From NCBI RefSeq assembly GCF_015550425.1, contig NZ_JADNAT010000018.1:1-64000 (forward strand): a stretch of DNA of 64,000 nt. Direction: 5' to 3'. Positions 56,002-64,000 of this stretch are shown here, piece after piece; position 1 is the stretch's first letter; each line of letters starts with the position of its first letter. The notes under the pieces are model-generated. The model did no database searches. It saw only the letters and a program-made list of their open reading frames with translations, and was not told the origin of the DNA. Position numbers and translations under genes: made by a program. This stretch comes from Clostridium sp. 1001275B_160808_H3. Lineage in GTDB: Bacteria > Bacillota > Clostridia > Clostridiales > Clostridiaceae.

Positions 56002-56250
56002 ATGTTTACTATTATGGCAATAAAAATAGAACCTAGGGTATCTATTGCACCAACAGTTCAAGAAGTGTTAACAAAATATGGATGTATTATCCAAACTAGA
56101 TTAGGTTTACATGAAGCAAGTAAAACTTCTTGCGCAAATTCAGGACTTGTAATTTTAAATTTAATTCATGATGAAAAAGAAGAAATAAATAATTTAAAAG
56201 AAGAATTAAATGGAATACAGGGTGTAACAGCAAAATTAATTGAAATATAA
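56002..56250 (+). CDS. Second TM1266-type small protein
   Basis: 82 residues with the same plan as the hydrogenase-linked TM1266 protein at 20.4 kb: a middle TRLGLHEASKTSCANSGLVILNLIHD and a final LKEELNGIQGVTAKLIEI. Two Cys flank the centre, not seen in the hyd copy. It is monocistronic (GGAGGGAT site, strong terminator) and divergent from the DNA-repair module. Function unknown. Confidence 0.65.
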   Translation: MFTIMAIKIEPRVSIAPTVQEVLTKYGCIIQTRLGLHEASKTSCANSGLVILNLIHDEKEEINNLKEELNGIQGVTAKLIEI

Positions 56251-56257
56251 TTCTGCT

Positions 56258-56295
56258 AAAGTATTAGCTACTTATAAGTAGTTAATACTTTTTTG
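56258..56295 (+). terminator. Terminator after the second TM1266-type gene
   Basis: Sixteen-base-pair stem AAAGTATTAGCTACTT / AAGTAGTTAATACTTT (one G-T) with TA loop, then six T. Confidence 0.9.
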
Positions 56296-56451
56296 CTTAA
56301 ATATTGAAATAAAAGTATTATTATTGTATCAATACTAATATTATAATAATATAAACAATACTTGGATATTTTTAACTTGCAATTAATAAAATTACCTTTA
56401 TAATTATTATTGCAAAATAATAACTATTACATAATGGAAGGATGAAATTAA

Positions 56452-57504
56452 ATGAAAAAATCTATAAAAATTTCTGCATTAATATGCAGTATGATTTTTA
56501 TTTTTGCTTTATTTACTGGATGTAAAAAAAGTGATAAAAAGACTATAAACGTATTAAATTATGGTGAAAATATAGCGGAAGGAATAATAGAAGAATTTGA
56601 AGAAAAATATAATGTAAAGGTTAATTACAAGACTTTTGATGACATGGAAACTATGTATATAGAAGTATCTTCAGGAAAAACAAAGTGGGATGCTATTTTA
56701 GTAGCAGATTATATGGCAGATAGAATGATACAAGAAGGATTACTTCAAAAAATTGATAAAGATAAGATTCCAAATTTAAAAGAAATGAATGAAAGTGATA
56801 TGGGACAGCCTTATGATCCTAATAATGATTATACAGTGCCTTATATGAATGGAACAATTGGAATAATATATAACAAAGATTTAGTTAATGAAACAGTTGA
56901 TAGCTGGGATATAATGTGGAATGAAAAATATAAAAAGCAAATATTTGTTTTAGATGCTCAAAGAGATGCTATAGGAATGGCTCTTAAAAAGCTTGGTTAT
57001 TCATTAAATACAACAAATGAAAAAGAACTTGAAGAAGCTAAGAATTTATTAATAGAACAAAAGCCATTAGTGTTAAAATATGGCGCTGATGAAGTTAAAG
57101 ATTTAATGACTTCAGGAGAAGCTTCAATTGCGATGATATGGTCAGGGGAAGGATTAACTTTAGCTGATGAAAATGAGAACTTAGAATATGTAATACCTAA
57201 GGAAGGAGCAAACTACTGGTTGGATTCATGGGCAATTCCAGCAAATGCAAATGATAAGGAAACTGCAGAAGAATTCATAAACTTTGTAAGTGGCAAGGAT
57301 AGTGCATATAAAATAGCAGAAGAAATAGGATACACTACTCCAAATAAATTAGCTATGGAAGAGCAACCAGAAGAAGTTAAAAACAACGAAGGTGCATATA
57401 TGACTAAAGAAGTTATGGAAAGATGCGAAGTTTATAAATATTTACCACAAGAAAAGTTAAGACTATATGAAGATGTTTGGAATGCAGTTAAAGCTGCAAA
57501 GTAA
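56452..57504 (+). CDS. Extracellular solute-binding lipoprotein, PotD-type (polyamine)
   Basis: 350 residues. Lipoprotein signal ending in LFTGC (Cys about 23), then a class I binding-protein fold beginning INVLNYGENIAEGIIEEFEE, typical of spermidine/putrescine binding proteins; GTIGIIYNKDLV, DSWDIMW and the C-terminal WNAVKAAK agree. No potA, potB or potC lies nearby, so it must work with a distant transporter or is an orphan. AAGGATG site before ATG 56452. Confidence 0.88.
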   Translation: MKKSIKISALICSMIFIFALFTGCKKSDKKTINVLNYGENIAEGIIEEFEEKYNVKVNYKTFDDMETMYIEVSSGKTKWDAILVADYMADRMIQEGLLQKIDKDKIPNLKEMNESDMGQPYDPNNDYTVPYMNGTIGIIYNKDLVNETVDSWDIMWNEKYKKQIFVLDAQRDAIGMALKKLGYSLNTTNEKELEEAKNLLIEQKPLVLKYGADEVKDLMTSGEASIAMIWSGEGLTLADENENLEYVIPKEGANYWLDSWAIPANANDKETAEEFINFVSGKDSAYKIAEEIGYTTPNKLAMEEQPEEVKNNEGAYMTKEVMERCEVYKYLPQEKLRLYEDVWNAVKAAK

Positions 57505-57673
57505 GTAGATTTTACCGATTTAATAAATCAAATTTAATTAAAGCAATAGAAATGTAATGTTAAAAAAGTGTTCTTAAAAAAATATTAATATTGTATTAAG
57601 TCAATAGAATAAAGTTTATAGTAATAGTATAATATTAGTAACATCTATTAAAGTTGTAGGAGTTGAGTATATT

Positions 57674-58231
57674 ATGGATAAGATTATAGATTTTAATGAG
57701 CTAAAAAATAAAGTTAATGATAAAGATATAGATAAATTTGAATCGTATATATATTCCTTATATTATGATATGTCTTCTGGAAAATTAAACATGGCAGACT
57801 TCACAAAAAAGATGATGGAGTATATGGAGGAAAATAACATATCACAAGATAAGTTTTTGAAAATGCAAACTAAGTTAATGGAGAGATATGGATTTGATGC
57901 TTCTGCTATAGAAGAGCAAATAAAATCACTAGGACTTAACAATGTTATACCAGGCTCAGGAGATATTGAAAAAGTAAGAAAAACAATGAGTTTTCAAGAA
58001 AAATATAAGGACAGGATTAAAGTAACAACTGTTAATAATTATTTTATAAAAAATGATAAAAATAATGTAGGAATATTAACAGAAGGAGAAAATGTTATTT
58101 TAAAAAGTTTTGGTAAAATTGATTTAACTGATTTAGAATTAAATGATTTTTTATGCTCTTATAAGAAAGTTATTGATGATAATACATTAAAAATATCTAT
58201 TTGCGAAGACGTAAAAGAATATGAATACTAA
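57674..58231 (+). CDS. DUF3867-like clostridial protein
   Basis: 185 residues, cytoplasmic, with a helical N-terminal half (FESYIYSLYYDMSSGKLNMADFTKKMMEYMEEN) that resembles DUF3867 as I recall it and a small beta-rich C-terminal part. No catalytic motif. GTAGGAG site before ATG 57674 and a terminator after. Unknown function. Confidence 0.6.
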   Translation: MDKIIDFNELKNKVNDKDIDKFESYIYSLYYDMSSGKLNMADFTKKMMEYMEENNISQDKFLKMQTKLMERYGFDASAIEEQIKSLGLNNVIPGSGDIEKVRKTMSFQEKYKDRIKVTTVNNYFIKNDKNNVGILTEGENVILKSFGKIDLTDLELNDFLCSYKKVIDDNTLKISICEDVKEYEY

Positions 58232-58278
58232 AATTGTTTTAAAAAATCTATTTATTTTGTAGAATTATAGTTTATAAT

Positions 58279-58312
58279 AAATAAGGTGTGATTATAATCA
58301 TACCTTATTTTT
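58279..58312 (+). terminator. Terminator after the DUF3867-like gene
   Basis: AAATAAGGTGTGAT / ATCATACCTTATTT (one G-T) and T run. Confidence 0.9.
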
Positions 58313-58388
58313 GTGTAATATATTAATTGAAAATGAAGAAGTAAAAATTTAAATTTAAAAATAGACTTAATAACCAGGAGGATAATTA

Positions 58389-59945
58389 ATGAGCGTTTTA
58401 ACAGTTAAAGATATGAGTCATGGCTTTGGAGATAGAGCTATTTTTGAAGATGTATCCTTTAGATTATTAAAGGGGGAGCACGTTGGTTTAATTGGAGCTA
58501 ATGGTGAAGGAAAATCAACATTTATGAATATAGTTACAGATAAACTTATGCCTGATGAAGGAAAGGTTATTTGGTCAAATAATGTTAGAGTTGGATATAT
58601 GGATCAACATGCAGCTTTAGTAAAAGGACAAAGTATAAGAGATGCACTAAGAGATGCATTTAAGTACTTATTTGATTTAGAAACAGAAATGAATTCTCTT
58701 TATGAAAAAATGGGAGATTGTACTCCAGAAGAACTAGAAAAGATGCTTGAAAGAACAGCAGTAATTCAAGATTTACTAGATCATAATGGATTTTACATAA
58801 TCGATGCAAAGGTAGAGGAAGTAGCAAAGGGACTTGGACTTTTAGATTTAGGTTTAGACAAAGATGTTGATGATTTATCAGGTGGACAAAGAACAAAAAT
58901 CTTACTTGGAAAGTTATTACTTCAAAATCCAGATATATTACTTCTAGATGAGCCTACTAACTACTTAGACGAAGAGCATATAGAGTGGTTAAAGAGATAT
59001 TTAAATAATTATGAAAATGCATTTATATTAATTTCTCATGATATACCATTTTTAAATTCAGTGGTTAACTTAATTTATCATGTTGAAGAAAGAAAATTAA
59101 CAAGATATGTTGGAGACTATTATGAGTTTAAGAGACTATATGATGAAAATAAAAAGAGATTAGAAGCAGCATATGAAAAACAACAAAAAGAAATAGCTAG
59201 ACTAGAAGACTTCGTTGCTAGAAATAAAGCAAATGTCGCTACTGCTAATATGGCTAAATCAAGACAAAAGAAGCTTGATAAAATGGAAGTAATAGAACTT
59301 TCAAAAGAAAAACCAAAACCAGAATTCAACTTTAAAATAGCAAGAACAGCTGGGAAAACAATATTTGAAACTGAAGATTTAGTTATAGGATATGATTCAC
59401 CACTTACAAAGCCATTAAATCTTTATATGGAAAGAGGACAAAAAATAGCTTTAGTTGGAGCAAATGGACTTGGTAAATCAACATTACTTAAAAGCTTATT
59501 AGGAATACAACAGCCACTATCAGGAAAAGTTCATAGAGGAGACTACCAACATATAGGTTATTTTGAACAAGAAGATAGAAGTGGAAATACAAACACATGT
59601 ATAGAAGAAGTGTGGCAAGAGTTTCCAAGCAAAACACAATACGAAATAAGAGCGGCCCTTGCTAAATGTGGTTTAACAACAAAGCAATTAGAATCAAAAA
59701 TAATGGTTTTATCAGGTGGAGAAGCTGCAAAGGTTAGATTATGTAAAATATTAAATACAGAAACTAATATACTAATCCTAGATGAGCCTACAAATCACTT
59801 AGATGTAGATGCAAAAGATGAATTAAAGAGGGCATTAAAAGAATACAAAGGATCAATTTTACTTGTATCACACGAACCAGAGTTTTATAGAGATGTTGTG
59901 ACAGAAATATGGAACTGTGAAGAATGGACTACTAAAATTTGTTAA
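58389..59945 (+). CDS. ABC-F family ATPase
   Basis: 518-residue soluble protein with two ATP-binding cassettes. First: Walker A GANGEGKST, signature LSGGQRTKILLGKLL, Walker B ILLLDEPTNYLDE. Second: GANGLGKST, LSGGEAAKVRLCKIL, ILILDEPTNHLDV. The charged linker (RLEAAYEKQQKEIARLEDFVARNKANVATA) is the tRNA-interaction motif region of translation-acting ABC-F factors. No membrane domain. Whether it gives antibiotic protection or is a housekeeping YbiT-like factor cannot be told; no upstream attenuator was seen. CCAGGAGG before ATG 58389. Confidence 0.93.
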   Translation: MSVLTVKDMSHGFGDRAIFEDVSFRLLKGEHVGLIGANGEGKSTFMNIVTDKLMPDEGKVIWSNNVRVGYMDQHAALVKGQSIRDALRDAFKYLFDLETEMNSLYEKMGDCTPEELEKMLERTAVIQDLLDHNGFYIIDAKVEEVAKGLGLLDLGLDKDVDDLSGGQRTKILLGKLLLQNPDILLLDEPTNYLDEEHIEWLKRYLNNYENAFILISHDIPFLNSVVNLIYHVEERKLTRYVGDYYEFKRLYDENKKRLEAAYEKQQKEIARLEDFVARNKANVATANMAKSRQKKLDKMEVIELSKEKPKPEFNFKIARTAGKTIFETEDLVIGYDSPLTKPLNLYMERGQKIALVGANGLGKSTLLKSLLGIQQPLSGKVHRGDYQHIGYFEQEDRSGNTNTCIEEVWQEFPSKTQYEIRAALAKCGLTTKQLESKIMVLSGGEAAKVRLCKILNTETNILILDEPTNHLDVDAKDELKRALKEYKGSILLVSHEPEFYRDVVTEIWNCEEWTTKIC

Positions 59946-59993
59946 TTTTTAAAGTGATGCTTAAATATAGATTTATTTTATAGAATAGAACAG

Positions 59994-60036
59994 AACAGTA
60001 ATAGTACTAATAAGTATTATTACTGTTTTTTATTAT
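59994..60036 (+). terminator. Terminator after the ABC-F gene
   Basis: AACAGTAATA-TACT / AGTA-TATTACTGTT stem and six T. Confidence 0.88.
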
Positions 60037-60351
60037 TTCGATGGATTTAGATTCGATATATAATATTGGGATAAATTTGTTCAAAATTACGAACTAACTT
60101 CTATCTTCTTATATATAGGAGGTTAAAATATTATAATAGATCGAAAGGTTGATTTACTTCATACAAAGTCAGTATGTGATTATGGTGGCGTTTTATATTG
60201 AGTATTAAAATAAAGAAAATAATTCACAAAAAATCATTAAGTAGGGTTTCCAATTGGTGACCTTACTTATAAAAAATTATACAGAATCATTTTTTATCTT
60301 GAATACACTTTATTGAAACAATACAATATAGTAAAAACGGAGGTAATAGAA
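60037..60351 (+). other. Intergenic region with a ribosome-site-led open remnant
   Basis: ATAGGAGGTTAAAAT near 60116-60130 is followed by an open stretch IDRKVDLLHTKSVCDYGGVLY ending in TGA near 60201 but with no ATG/GTG/TTG in place. An imperfect hairpin GTAGGGTTTCCA / GGTGACCTTAC lies at about 60241-60268. Possibly a gene scrap; no function seen. Confidence 0.3.
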
Positions 60352-61086
60352 ATGAAACAAAACAAATATGATGATAAAAATTTTTTTGATAAATACAGTA
60401 ATATGGATCGTTCGAAAAATGGACTTAAAGGTGCTGGAGAGTGGCATGAACTTAAAAAAATGTTTCCGGATTTTGAAGGTAAAAAAGTTTTAGATTTAGG
60501 CTGTGGTTTTGGATGGCATTGCCGATTTGCAATAGAAAATGGTGCAAAGTCAGTTATTGGAGTTGATATTTCAGAAAAGATGTTAAATGAAGCAAGTAAC
60601 AAAACAGAATCAGAAAATATTCAGTATATATGCATGCCAATAGAGGATATTGATTTTCCTGACAATTCATTTGATGTTATTATAAGTTCATTGGCTCTTC
60701 ATTACATTCAATCATTTGAGGATATTTTAAGTAAAATAAGTAAGTGTATTTCAAAAGGTGGAGATTTTATTTTTTCTGTAGAACATCCTATTTTTACTGC
60801 ACAAGGGACACAGGATTGGTATTATGATGACAAAGGTAATATTCTACATTGGCCAGTTGACAAATATTTTACAGAAGGTCTTCGTAATGCAAGTTTTTTA
60901 GGCGAAGAAGTTATAAAATATCATAGAACATTGACAACATACTTAAGCAGTCTTATAAAAGCGGGATTTGAAATAACAGGAATTGTTGAACCAAAACCAG
61001 CAGAGAACTTACTATATACTATTCCTGGTATGTTTGATGAATTACGCAGACCGATGATGTTACTTGTATCTGCAAGAAAAAAGTAA
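60352..61086 (+). CDS. Class I SAM-dependent methyltransferase
   Basis: 244 residues. Motif I VLDLGCGFGWHCRFAIENGAKSVIGVDIS (SAM binding), post-I and motif II IISSLALHYIQSFEDILSKI. Resembles the ubiE/Methyltransf_11 group; the target is unknown. Perfect GGAGGTAAT before ATG 60352. Monocistronic. Confidence 0.88.
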   Translation: MKQNKYDDKNFFDKYSNMDRSKNGLKGAGEWHELKKMFPDFEGKKVLDLGCGFGWHCRFAIENGAKSVIGVDISEKMLNEASNKTESENIQYICMPIEDIDFPDNSFDVIISSLALHYIQSFEDILSKISKCISKGGDFIFSVEHPIFTAQGTQDWYYDDKGNILHWPVDKYFTEGLRNASFLGEEVIKYHRTLTTYLSSLIKAGFEITGIVEPKPAENLLYTIPGMFDELRRPMMLLVSARKK

Positions 61087-61495
61087 TTATAGAATAATTG
61101 CTATAAAATACACATCCAACGTAGTTTTTTATTTGCTACTAAAATTGTTTAACCTAGTTAAATGAATTTAGTTAAAACTAAGAAGTAAAAGAGAATAGGA
61201 TAGGTGAATTTCATTTGGAATTTCTTAGATTATAAGAAGAGTAAGTATAAAAGATAACTTCTTTTTAGTTAGAAATTATAAGATTAAATGCTTTAGGGAG
61301 TTTAGAAATTGATTGTAATATAAATATTAAAAAGATATAAGAAATCAATATATAAGTAAAGAAGTTAAGGTAACAAAATCTAGAATTACCAAAAAGAAGT
61401 GAAAATATGACGTAGAGATAAGAAATATTATAATAATATTAGGAAATAGATTTGGAATGGTGATATGGGCACATGAAATTAGTATGGAAGTGTTA
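61087..61495. other. Intergenic region with a possible gene remnant
   Basis: No intact gene. From about 61362 to 61506 the plus strand reads KEVKVTKSRITKKK, a stop, then KYDVEIRN and GNRFGMVIWAHEISMEVLKKV, a protein-like string interrupted by a stop and lacking a start. I cannot name it. Confidence 0.3.
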
Positions 61496-61496
61496 A

Positions 61497-61528
61497 AAAA
61501 GGTATGAGGGGAAATCTCATACCTTTTA
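61497..61528. terminator. Terminator, usable from both strands
   Basis: Perfect 12-bp stem AAAAGGTATGAG / CTCATACCTTTT, 7-nt loop, just before the stop of the minus-strand small gene. Confidence 0.88.
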
Positions 61529-61529
61529 A

Positions 61530-61766
61530 TTAATAATTAATGCCAGCTTCTTTTATATTATTAATATCACTTTGAGAACATGGAGTAATTGCATAAGTCA
61601 TTTTGCAATTTGGACATACAGTTACAAATGTTTCCATTATGATATCTTCTCCACATGAACATTTTATTGGATAAGGAGTATTTAATTTCAAATTTGCTTT
61701 CCCTTTTTCTCTAAGTCTATCAACAATAGATTTTCCATCTTTTTTTGTTCCGCAACCACAACTCAT
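61530..61766 (-). CDS. Small zinc-ribbon-like protein
   Basis: 78 residues. MSCGCGTKK at the N-terminus, then CSCGEDI and CPNCKM as a probable zinc-binding pair (treble-clef/ribbon spacing), and a final Cys in ITPCSQ. Such proteins are often accessory metal or nucleic-acid binders. GGAGGTCA precedes ATG 61766. Family not recognised. Confidence 0.75.
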   Translation of the reverse strand: MSCGCGTKKDGKSIVDRLREKGKANLKLNTPYPIKCSCGEDIIMETFVTVCPNCKMTYAITPCSQSDINNIKEAGINY

Positions 61767-61928
61767 AATTTGACCTCCTAAAGTTTTTTACTAAATGTTA
61801 TTACATATACAATTATATATAAATTATTAATTTAGTATGTAACTATGGTTACCAATTAATATTTTAAGATGATGCTTATTTATAATTTATCATTATGTGA
61901 TAAAATTACTGTAAAGGGGATGAAAATA

Positions 61929-62324
61929 ATGAAGTTTAACAGTTTAATACCAGAATTATCCGTTATTAATATAGAAGAATCTAAGAAATTCTATATAGAT
62001 ATTTTAGGTTTCAACTTAGAATACGAAAGAGTAGAAGATAAATTTGCTTTTTTATCACTGGGAGATATACAAATTATGATAGAAGAGGTAAATGGCTATT
62101 GGAATACAGGTGAATTAGTGTACCCATTTGGAAGAGGAATAAATTTTGAGATGAAAGTATCCAATGTTGAAAAAATAAGAGATAATCTAGTTAAAAATAA
62201 TATAGAATTATTTAGAGATATAACTATAAGTGAATATGAATCTAATGGGAGAATAATATTACAAAAAGAATTTCTTGTACAAGATATAAATGGATATTTA
62301 TTAAGATTTTGTATGCATAATTAG
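61929..62324 (+). CDS. VOC (glyoxalase/bleomycin-resistance) family protein
   Basis: 131 residues from ATG 61929 (MKFNSLIPELSV), 8 nt after AAAGGGGA; earlier ATGs at 61869 and 61920 are less supported. Paired beta-alpha-beta-beta-beta modules: LSVINIEESKKFYIDILGFNLEYERVEDKFAFL and the second ending VQDINGYLLRFCMHN. Metal ligands of true glyoxalases are not obvious. Close to bleomycin-binding-type proteins but the ligand is unknown. Confidence 0.82.
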   Translation: MKFNSLIPELSVINIEESKKFYIDILGFNLEYERVEDKFAFLSLGDIQIMIEEVNGYWNTGELVYPFGRGINFEMKVSNVEKIRDNLVKNNIELFRDITISEYESNGRIILQKEFLVQDINGYLLRFCMHN

Positions 62325-62414
62325 TTTAGTAAAAATATTACTTAAAAGAAGGATTATTATTAAAGCTGTAAATATATTTAATTTATTTAAAGTTCACATA
62401 TATGTATATTAATG

Positions 62415-62449
62415 GGTTGTCCCACTGCTGTTTAGTGAGACAACCTTTT
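62415..62449 (+). terminator. Terminator after the VOC gene
   Basis: GGTTGTCCCACT / AGTGAGACAACC (one mismatch), 7-nt loop, TTTT. Confidence 0.82.
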
Positions 62450-62654
62450 ATTTATTTCAACTATTAGGGCTTGGATTATAAGAATAAAATTAATATAAAT
62501 AATATACAATTATTGAATAGTAATTAACTTGATAATATATTTTATAACTGCTAATATAGTAATATTAATTAATAATTATTAGTTAATAATAAGTTGTTAA
62601 CGCTAGTTAAGAGGATAATATAAATTTGAAGATTTAACTAAGGAGGATTTATTA

Positions 62655-63389
62655 ATGGAACGTTTAAAAGATAAAGTAGCTATTATTACGGGTGGAGCAC
62701 GTGGAATGGGGGCGTCACATGTAAGATTATTTGTAAGTGAAGGTGCAAAAGTTGTATTTACTGACTTAAATGAAGAAGAAGGTAGAATATTAGAACAAGA
62801 ATTAGGTAGTAATACAAAGTTTATTAAACATGATGTTACTGATGCTTCAGGTTGGGAGAAAGTTGTAGAGGAAACTGAAAAAATATTTGGACCAGCTAAT
62901 ATTTTAGTTAATAATGCTGGAATAACTATGAATAAATCTATTTTAGAAATGACTGAAGCAGAATATAGAAAAATTGTAGATATAAATCAAGTGTCTGTTT
63001 TTCTTGGAATTAAGGCATTAGCTCCTTCTATGAAGAAAACAGAATCAGCTTCAATAATTAATATTTCATCTATGAATGGAATGGTAGGGGGAGCAATTGG
63101 TTATACAGACACTAAGTTTGCAGTTCGTGGAATGACAAAGGCAGCAGCACTTCAATTATCACCATTTGGAATTAGAGTTAACTCAGTGCATCCTGGAGTA
63201 ATAGAAACACCAATGGTTACTGAAGGAGAATCATATGAAATAATTAAGAATTTTGCTAAACAAATTCCAATGAGAAGAATGGCTAAACCAGAAGAAGTTT
63301 CAAATTTAGTTCTTTATCTTGCTTCAGATGAATCAAGATATTCAACAGGATCTGAATTCATTATAGATGGTGGATTAACTGCAATGTAG
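62655..63389 (+). CDS. Short-chain dehydrogenase/reductase (possible hydroxysteroid dehydrogenase type)
   Basis: 244-residue classical SDR. Nucleotide motif TGGARGMGASH (residues about 12-22), NNAG (about 87-90), catalytic Ser in NISSMNG, Tyr and Lys in YTDTK, and PG-motif HPGVIETPM. D in VVFTDLNEEEG at the end of beta-2 favours NAD(H). Overall wording is near enzymes annotated as 3-alpha/20-beta-hydroxysteroid dehydrogenase or glucose dehydrogenase; the substrate is not provable here. AAGGAGGA before ATG 62655; monocistronic. Confidence 0.88.
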   Translation: MERLKDKVAIITGGARGMGASHVRLFVSEGAKVVFTDLNEEEGRILEQELGSNTKFIKHDVTDASGWEKVVEETEKIFGPANILVNNAGITMNKSILEMTEAEYRKIVDINQVSVFLGIKALAPSMKKTESASIINISSMNGMVGGAIGYTDTKFAVRGMTKAAALQLSPFGIRVNSVHPGVIETPMVTEGESYEIIKNFAKQIPMRRMAKPEEVSNLVLYLASDESRYSTGSEFIIDGGLTAM

Positions 63390-63536
63390 ATTAAGTATAG
63401 GGTATCTAAGGAACTATGTAATTATTTATCATAATATATCCATATAGATTACATATTTAATTTGTATGAATTGATAAATAAGACAAGCAAATTAGTAACT
63501 ATTAATATGTTTATAAAATTTTATATATGATAAATA

Positions 63537-63570
63537 AGAAAAGCTTAGTGTTACATCACTAGGCTTTTCT
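63537..63570 (+). terminator. Terminator after the SDR gene
   Basis: AGAAAAGCTTAGTG / CACTAGGCTTTTCT (one mismatch or wobble), 6-nt loop. Confidence 0.82.
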
Positions 63571-63580
63571 AAATATAATA

Positions 63581-63607
63581 AAAAACCTTACAGTAAGAGT
63601 AAGGTTT
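63581..63607 (-). terminator. Terminator of the initiator tRNA (minus strand)
   Basis: AAAACCTTAC / GTAAGGTTTT stem; on the minus strand it directly follows the CCA end and is followed by T residues. Confidence 0.85.
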
Positions 63608-63683
63608 TGGTTGCGGGAGCAGGACTTGAACCTACGACCTTTGGGTTATGAGCCCAACGAGCTGCCAACTGCTCCATCCCGCG
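63608..63683 (-). tRNA. Initiator tRNA-fMet (CAT)
   Basis: Cloverleaf on the minus strand, 76 nt with encoded CCA. The acceptor stem begins C-G-C-G-G-G and ends C-C-C-G-C-A, giving the C1-A72 mismatch of initiators. The anticodon arm has three G-C pairs (GGG ... CCC) around CTCATAA, anticodon CAT, and the T-arm contains GGTTCAAGTCC. These are initiator, not elongator, features. Confidence 0.97.
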
Positions 63684-63723
63684 ATATTAAATTTACATAT
63701 TAGCTTTGCTAACTTGTATCCTT

Positions 63724-63752
63724 AGTATATGCTTAATAAAGGTTAATGTCAA
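63724..63752 (-). promoter_or_regulatory. Promoter of the initiator tRNA gene
   Basis: On the minus strand: exact TTGACA (63752-63747), 17-nt spacer, TATACT (63729-63724), about 40 nt upstream of the tRNA. Confidence 0.85.
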
Positions 63753-64000
63753 AATGATATAACATAATATTATGGCATATGATGACAAGAGATATCTTAG
63801 AGTGTCATATGGTATCAAATGCTACGAAATAAGAAGAAGTTATATTAAAATCTAATGTCTTTAATGGAACTCAACAATTATATAGTAATATCATATGGAG
63901 AAGATATAATTGTTAGTTCAAAATTGCAAGAATTGTCTGATGATAAAATTGTAATGAGAAGGGGCACATTTTATTAGTATAATTTTATGAATAAATAAAT
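63753..64000. other. Window end, possible small remnant
   Basis: CATATGA ... TCATATGG dyad near 63777-63813. A 37-codon open frame from ATG 63864 to TAG 63977 (MELNNYIVISYGEDIIVSS onward) has no ribosome site and is probably a gene scrap or chance frame. Confidence 0.3.

Overview
The window is a chromosomal segment of a low-GC (I estimate around 28-30 percent by eye), spore-former-type Firmicute, almost certainly Clostridium sensu stricto. The reasons are the very AT-rich codon usage, strong AGGAGG-type ribosome binding sites, clostridial small families (DUF3785-, DUF2871- and DUF3867-like), an anaerobic sulfite reductase operon, FeFe-hydrogenase maturases and radical SAM enzymes. No phage, integrase, insertion sequence or CRISPR array was seen. 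Most genes are ordinary chromosomal genes with intact frames and clear terminators.

Layout. 0-0.1 kb: tail of an ABC permease. 0.3-8.8 kb: hexuronate (glucuronate/fructuronate) catabolism, uxuA-kdgK-kdgA-uxuB-uxaC, with a convergent GntR regulator and a PTS EIIBC transporter. 8.9-12.2 kb: homoserine dehydrogenase, a rhodanese, and infC-rpmI-rplT with a long attenuator-type leader and an AUA start codon on infC. 12.4-19.8 kb: patatin lipase, cysteine-hydrolase-like protein, SUV3-type helicase, MATE exporter (its 3' end carries a 30-bp tandem duplication), small proteins, YdcF-like protein and a degenerate Nudix protein. 19.9-20.2 kb: a candidate orphan small RNA with its own promoter, a 20-bp perfect stem and a terminator. 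20.4-25.7 kb: hydrogenase maturation operon (TM1266-like, hydE, hydG, hydF) plus a GltD-like flavoprotein, then a PucR/CdaR-type regulator. 27-29.6 kb: split CHR transporter with a divergent LysR regulator. 29.6-32.6 kb: adenine deaminase under a purine riboswitch with guanine-type sequence, divergent from metA.

33.3-46.6 kb is a coherent sulfur/tetrapyrrole block: a Crp-type regulator, an FNT channel of the hydrosulfide type, asrABC sulfite reductase, then hemA, precorrin-2 dehydrogenase, hemC, cobA-hemD fusion, hemB, hemL and cbiK, and a second FNT channel. Together these could make siroheme from glutamyl-tRNA, load it into AsrC, reduce sulfite to sulfide and let HS- leave the cell.

46.6-53.8 kb: gene remnants including a frameshifted, internally deleted XRE regulator, a three-gene two-component system containing one degenerate and one intact histidine kinase, ilvE, ridA, and a roughly 200-bp imperfect palindromic repeat. 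53.7-64 kb: a paired putative DNA-repair radical SAM module, a second TM1266-like protein, an orphan PotD-type lipoprotein, a DUF3867-like protein, an ABC-F ATPase, a methyltransferase, a zinc-ribbon-like protein, a VOC protein, an SDR dehydrogenase and an initiator tRNA-Met on the minus strand.

I do not see a wholly new multi-gene system. The most worthwhile leads are the 19.9-20.2 kb RNA locus, the guanine-type riboswitch on adenine deaminase, the pseudokinase two-component system, the self-contained siroheme/sulfite unit with two channels, and the palindromic repeat at 53.4 kb.
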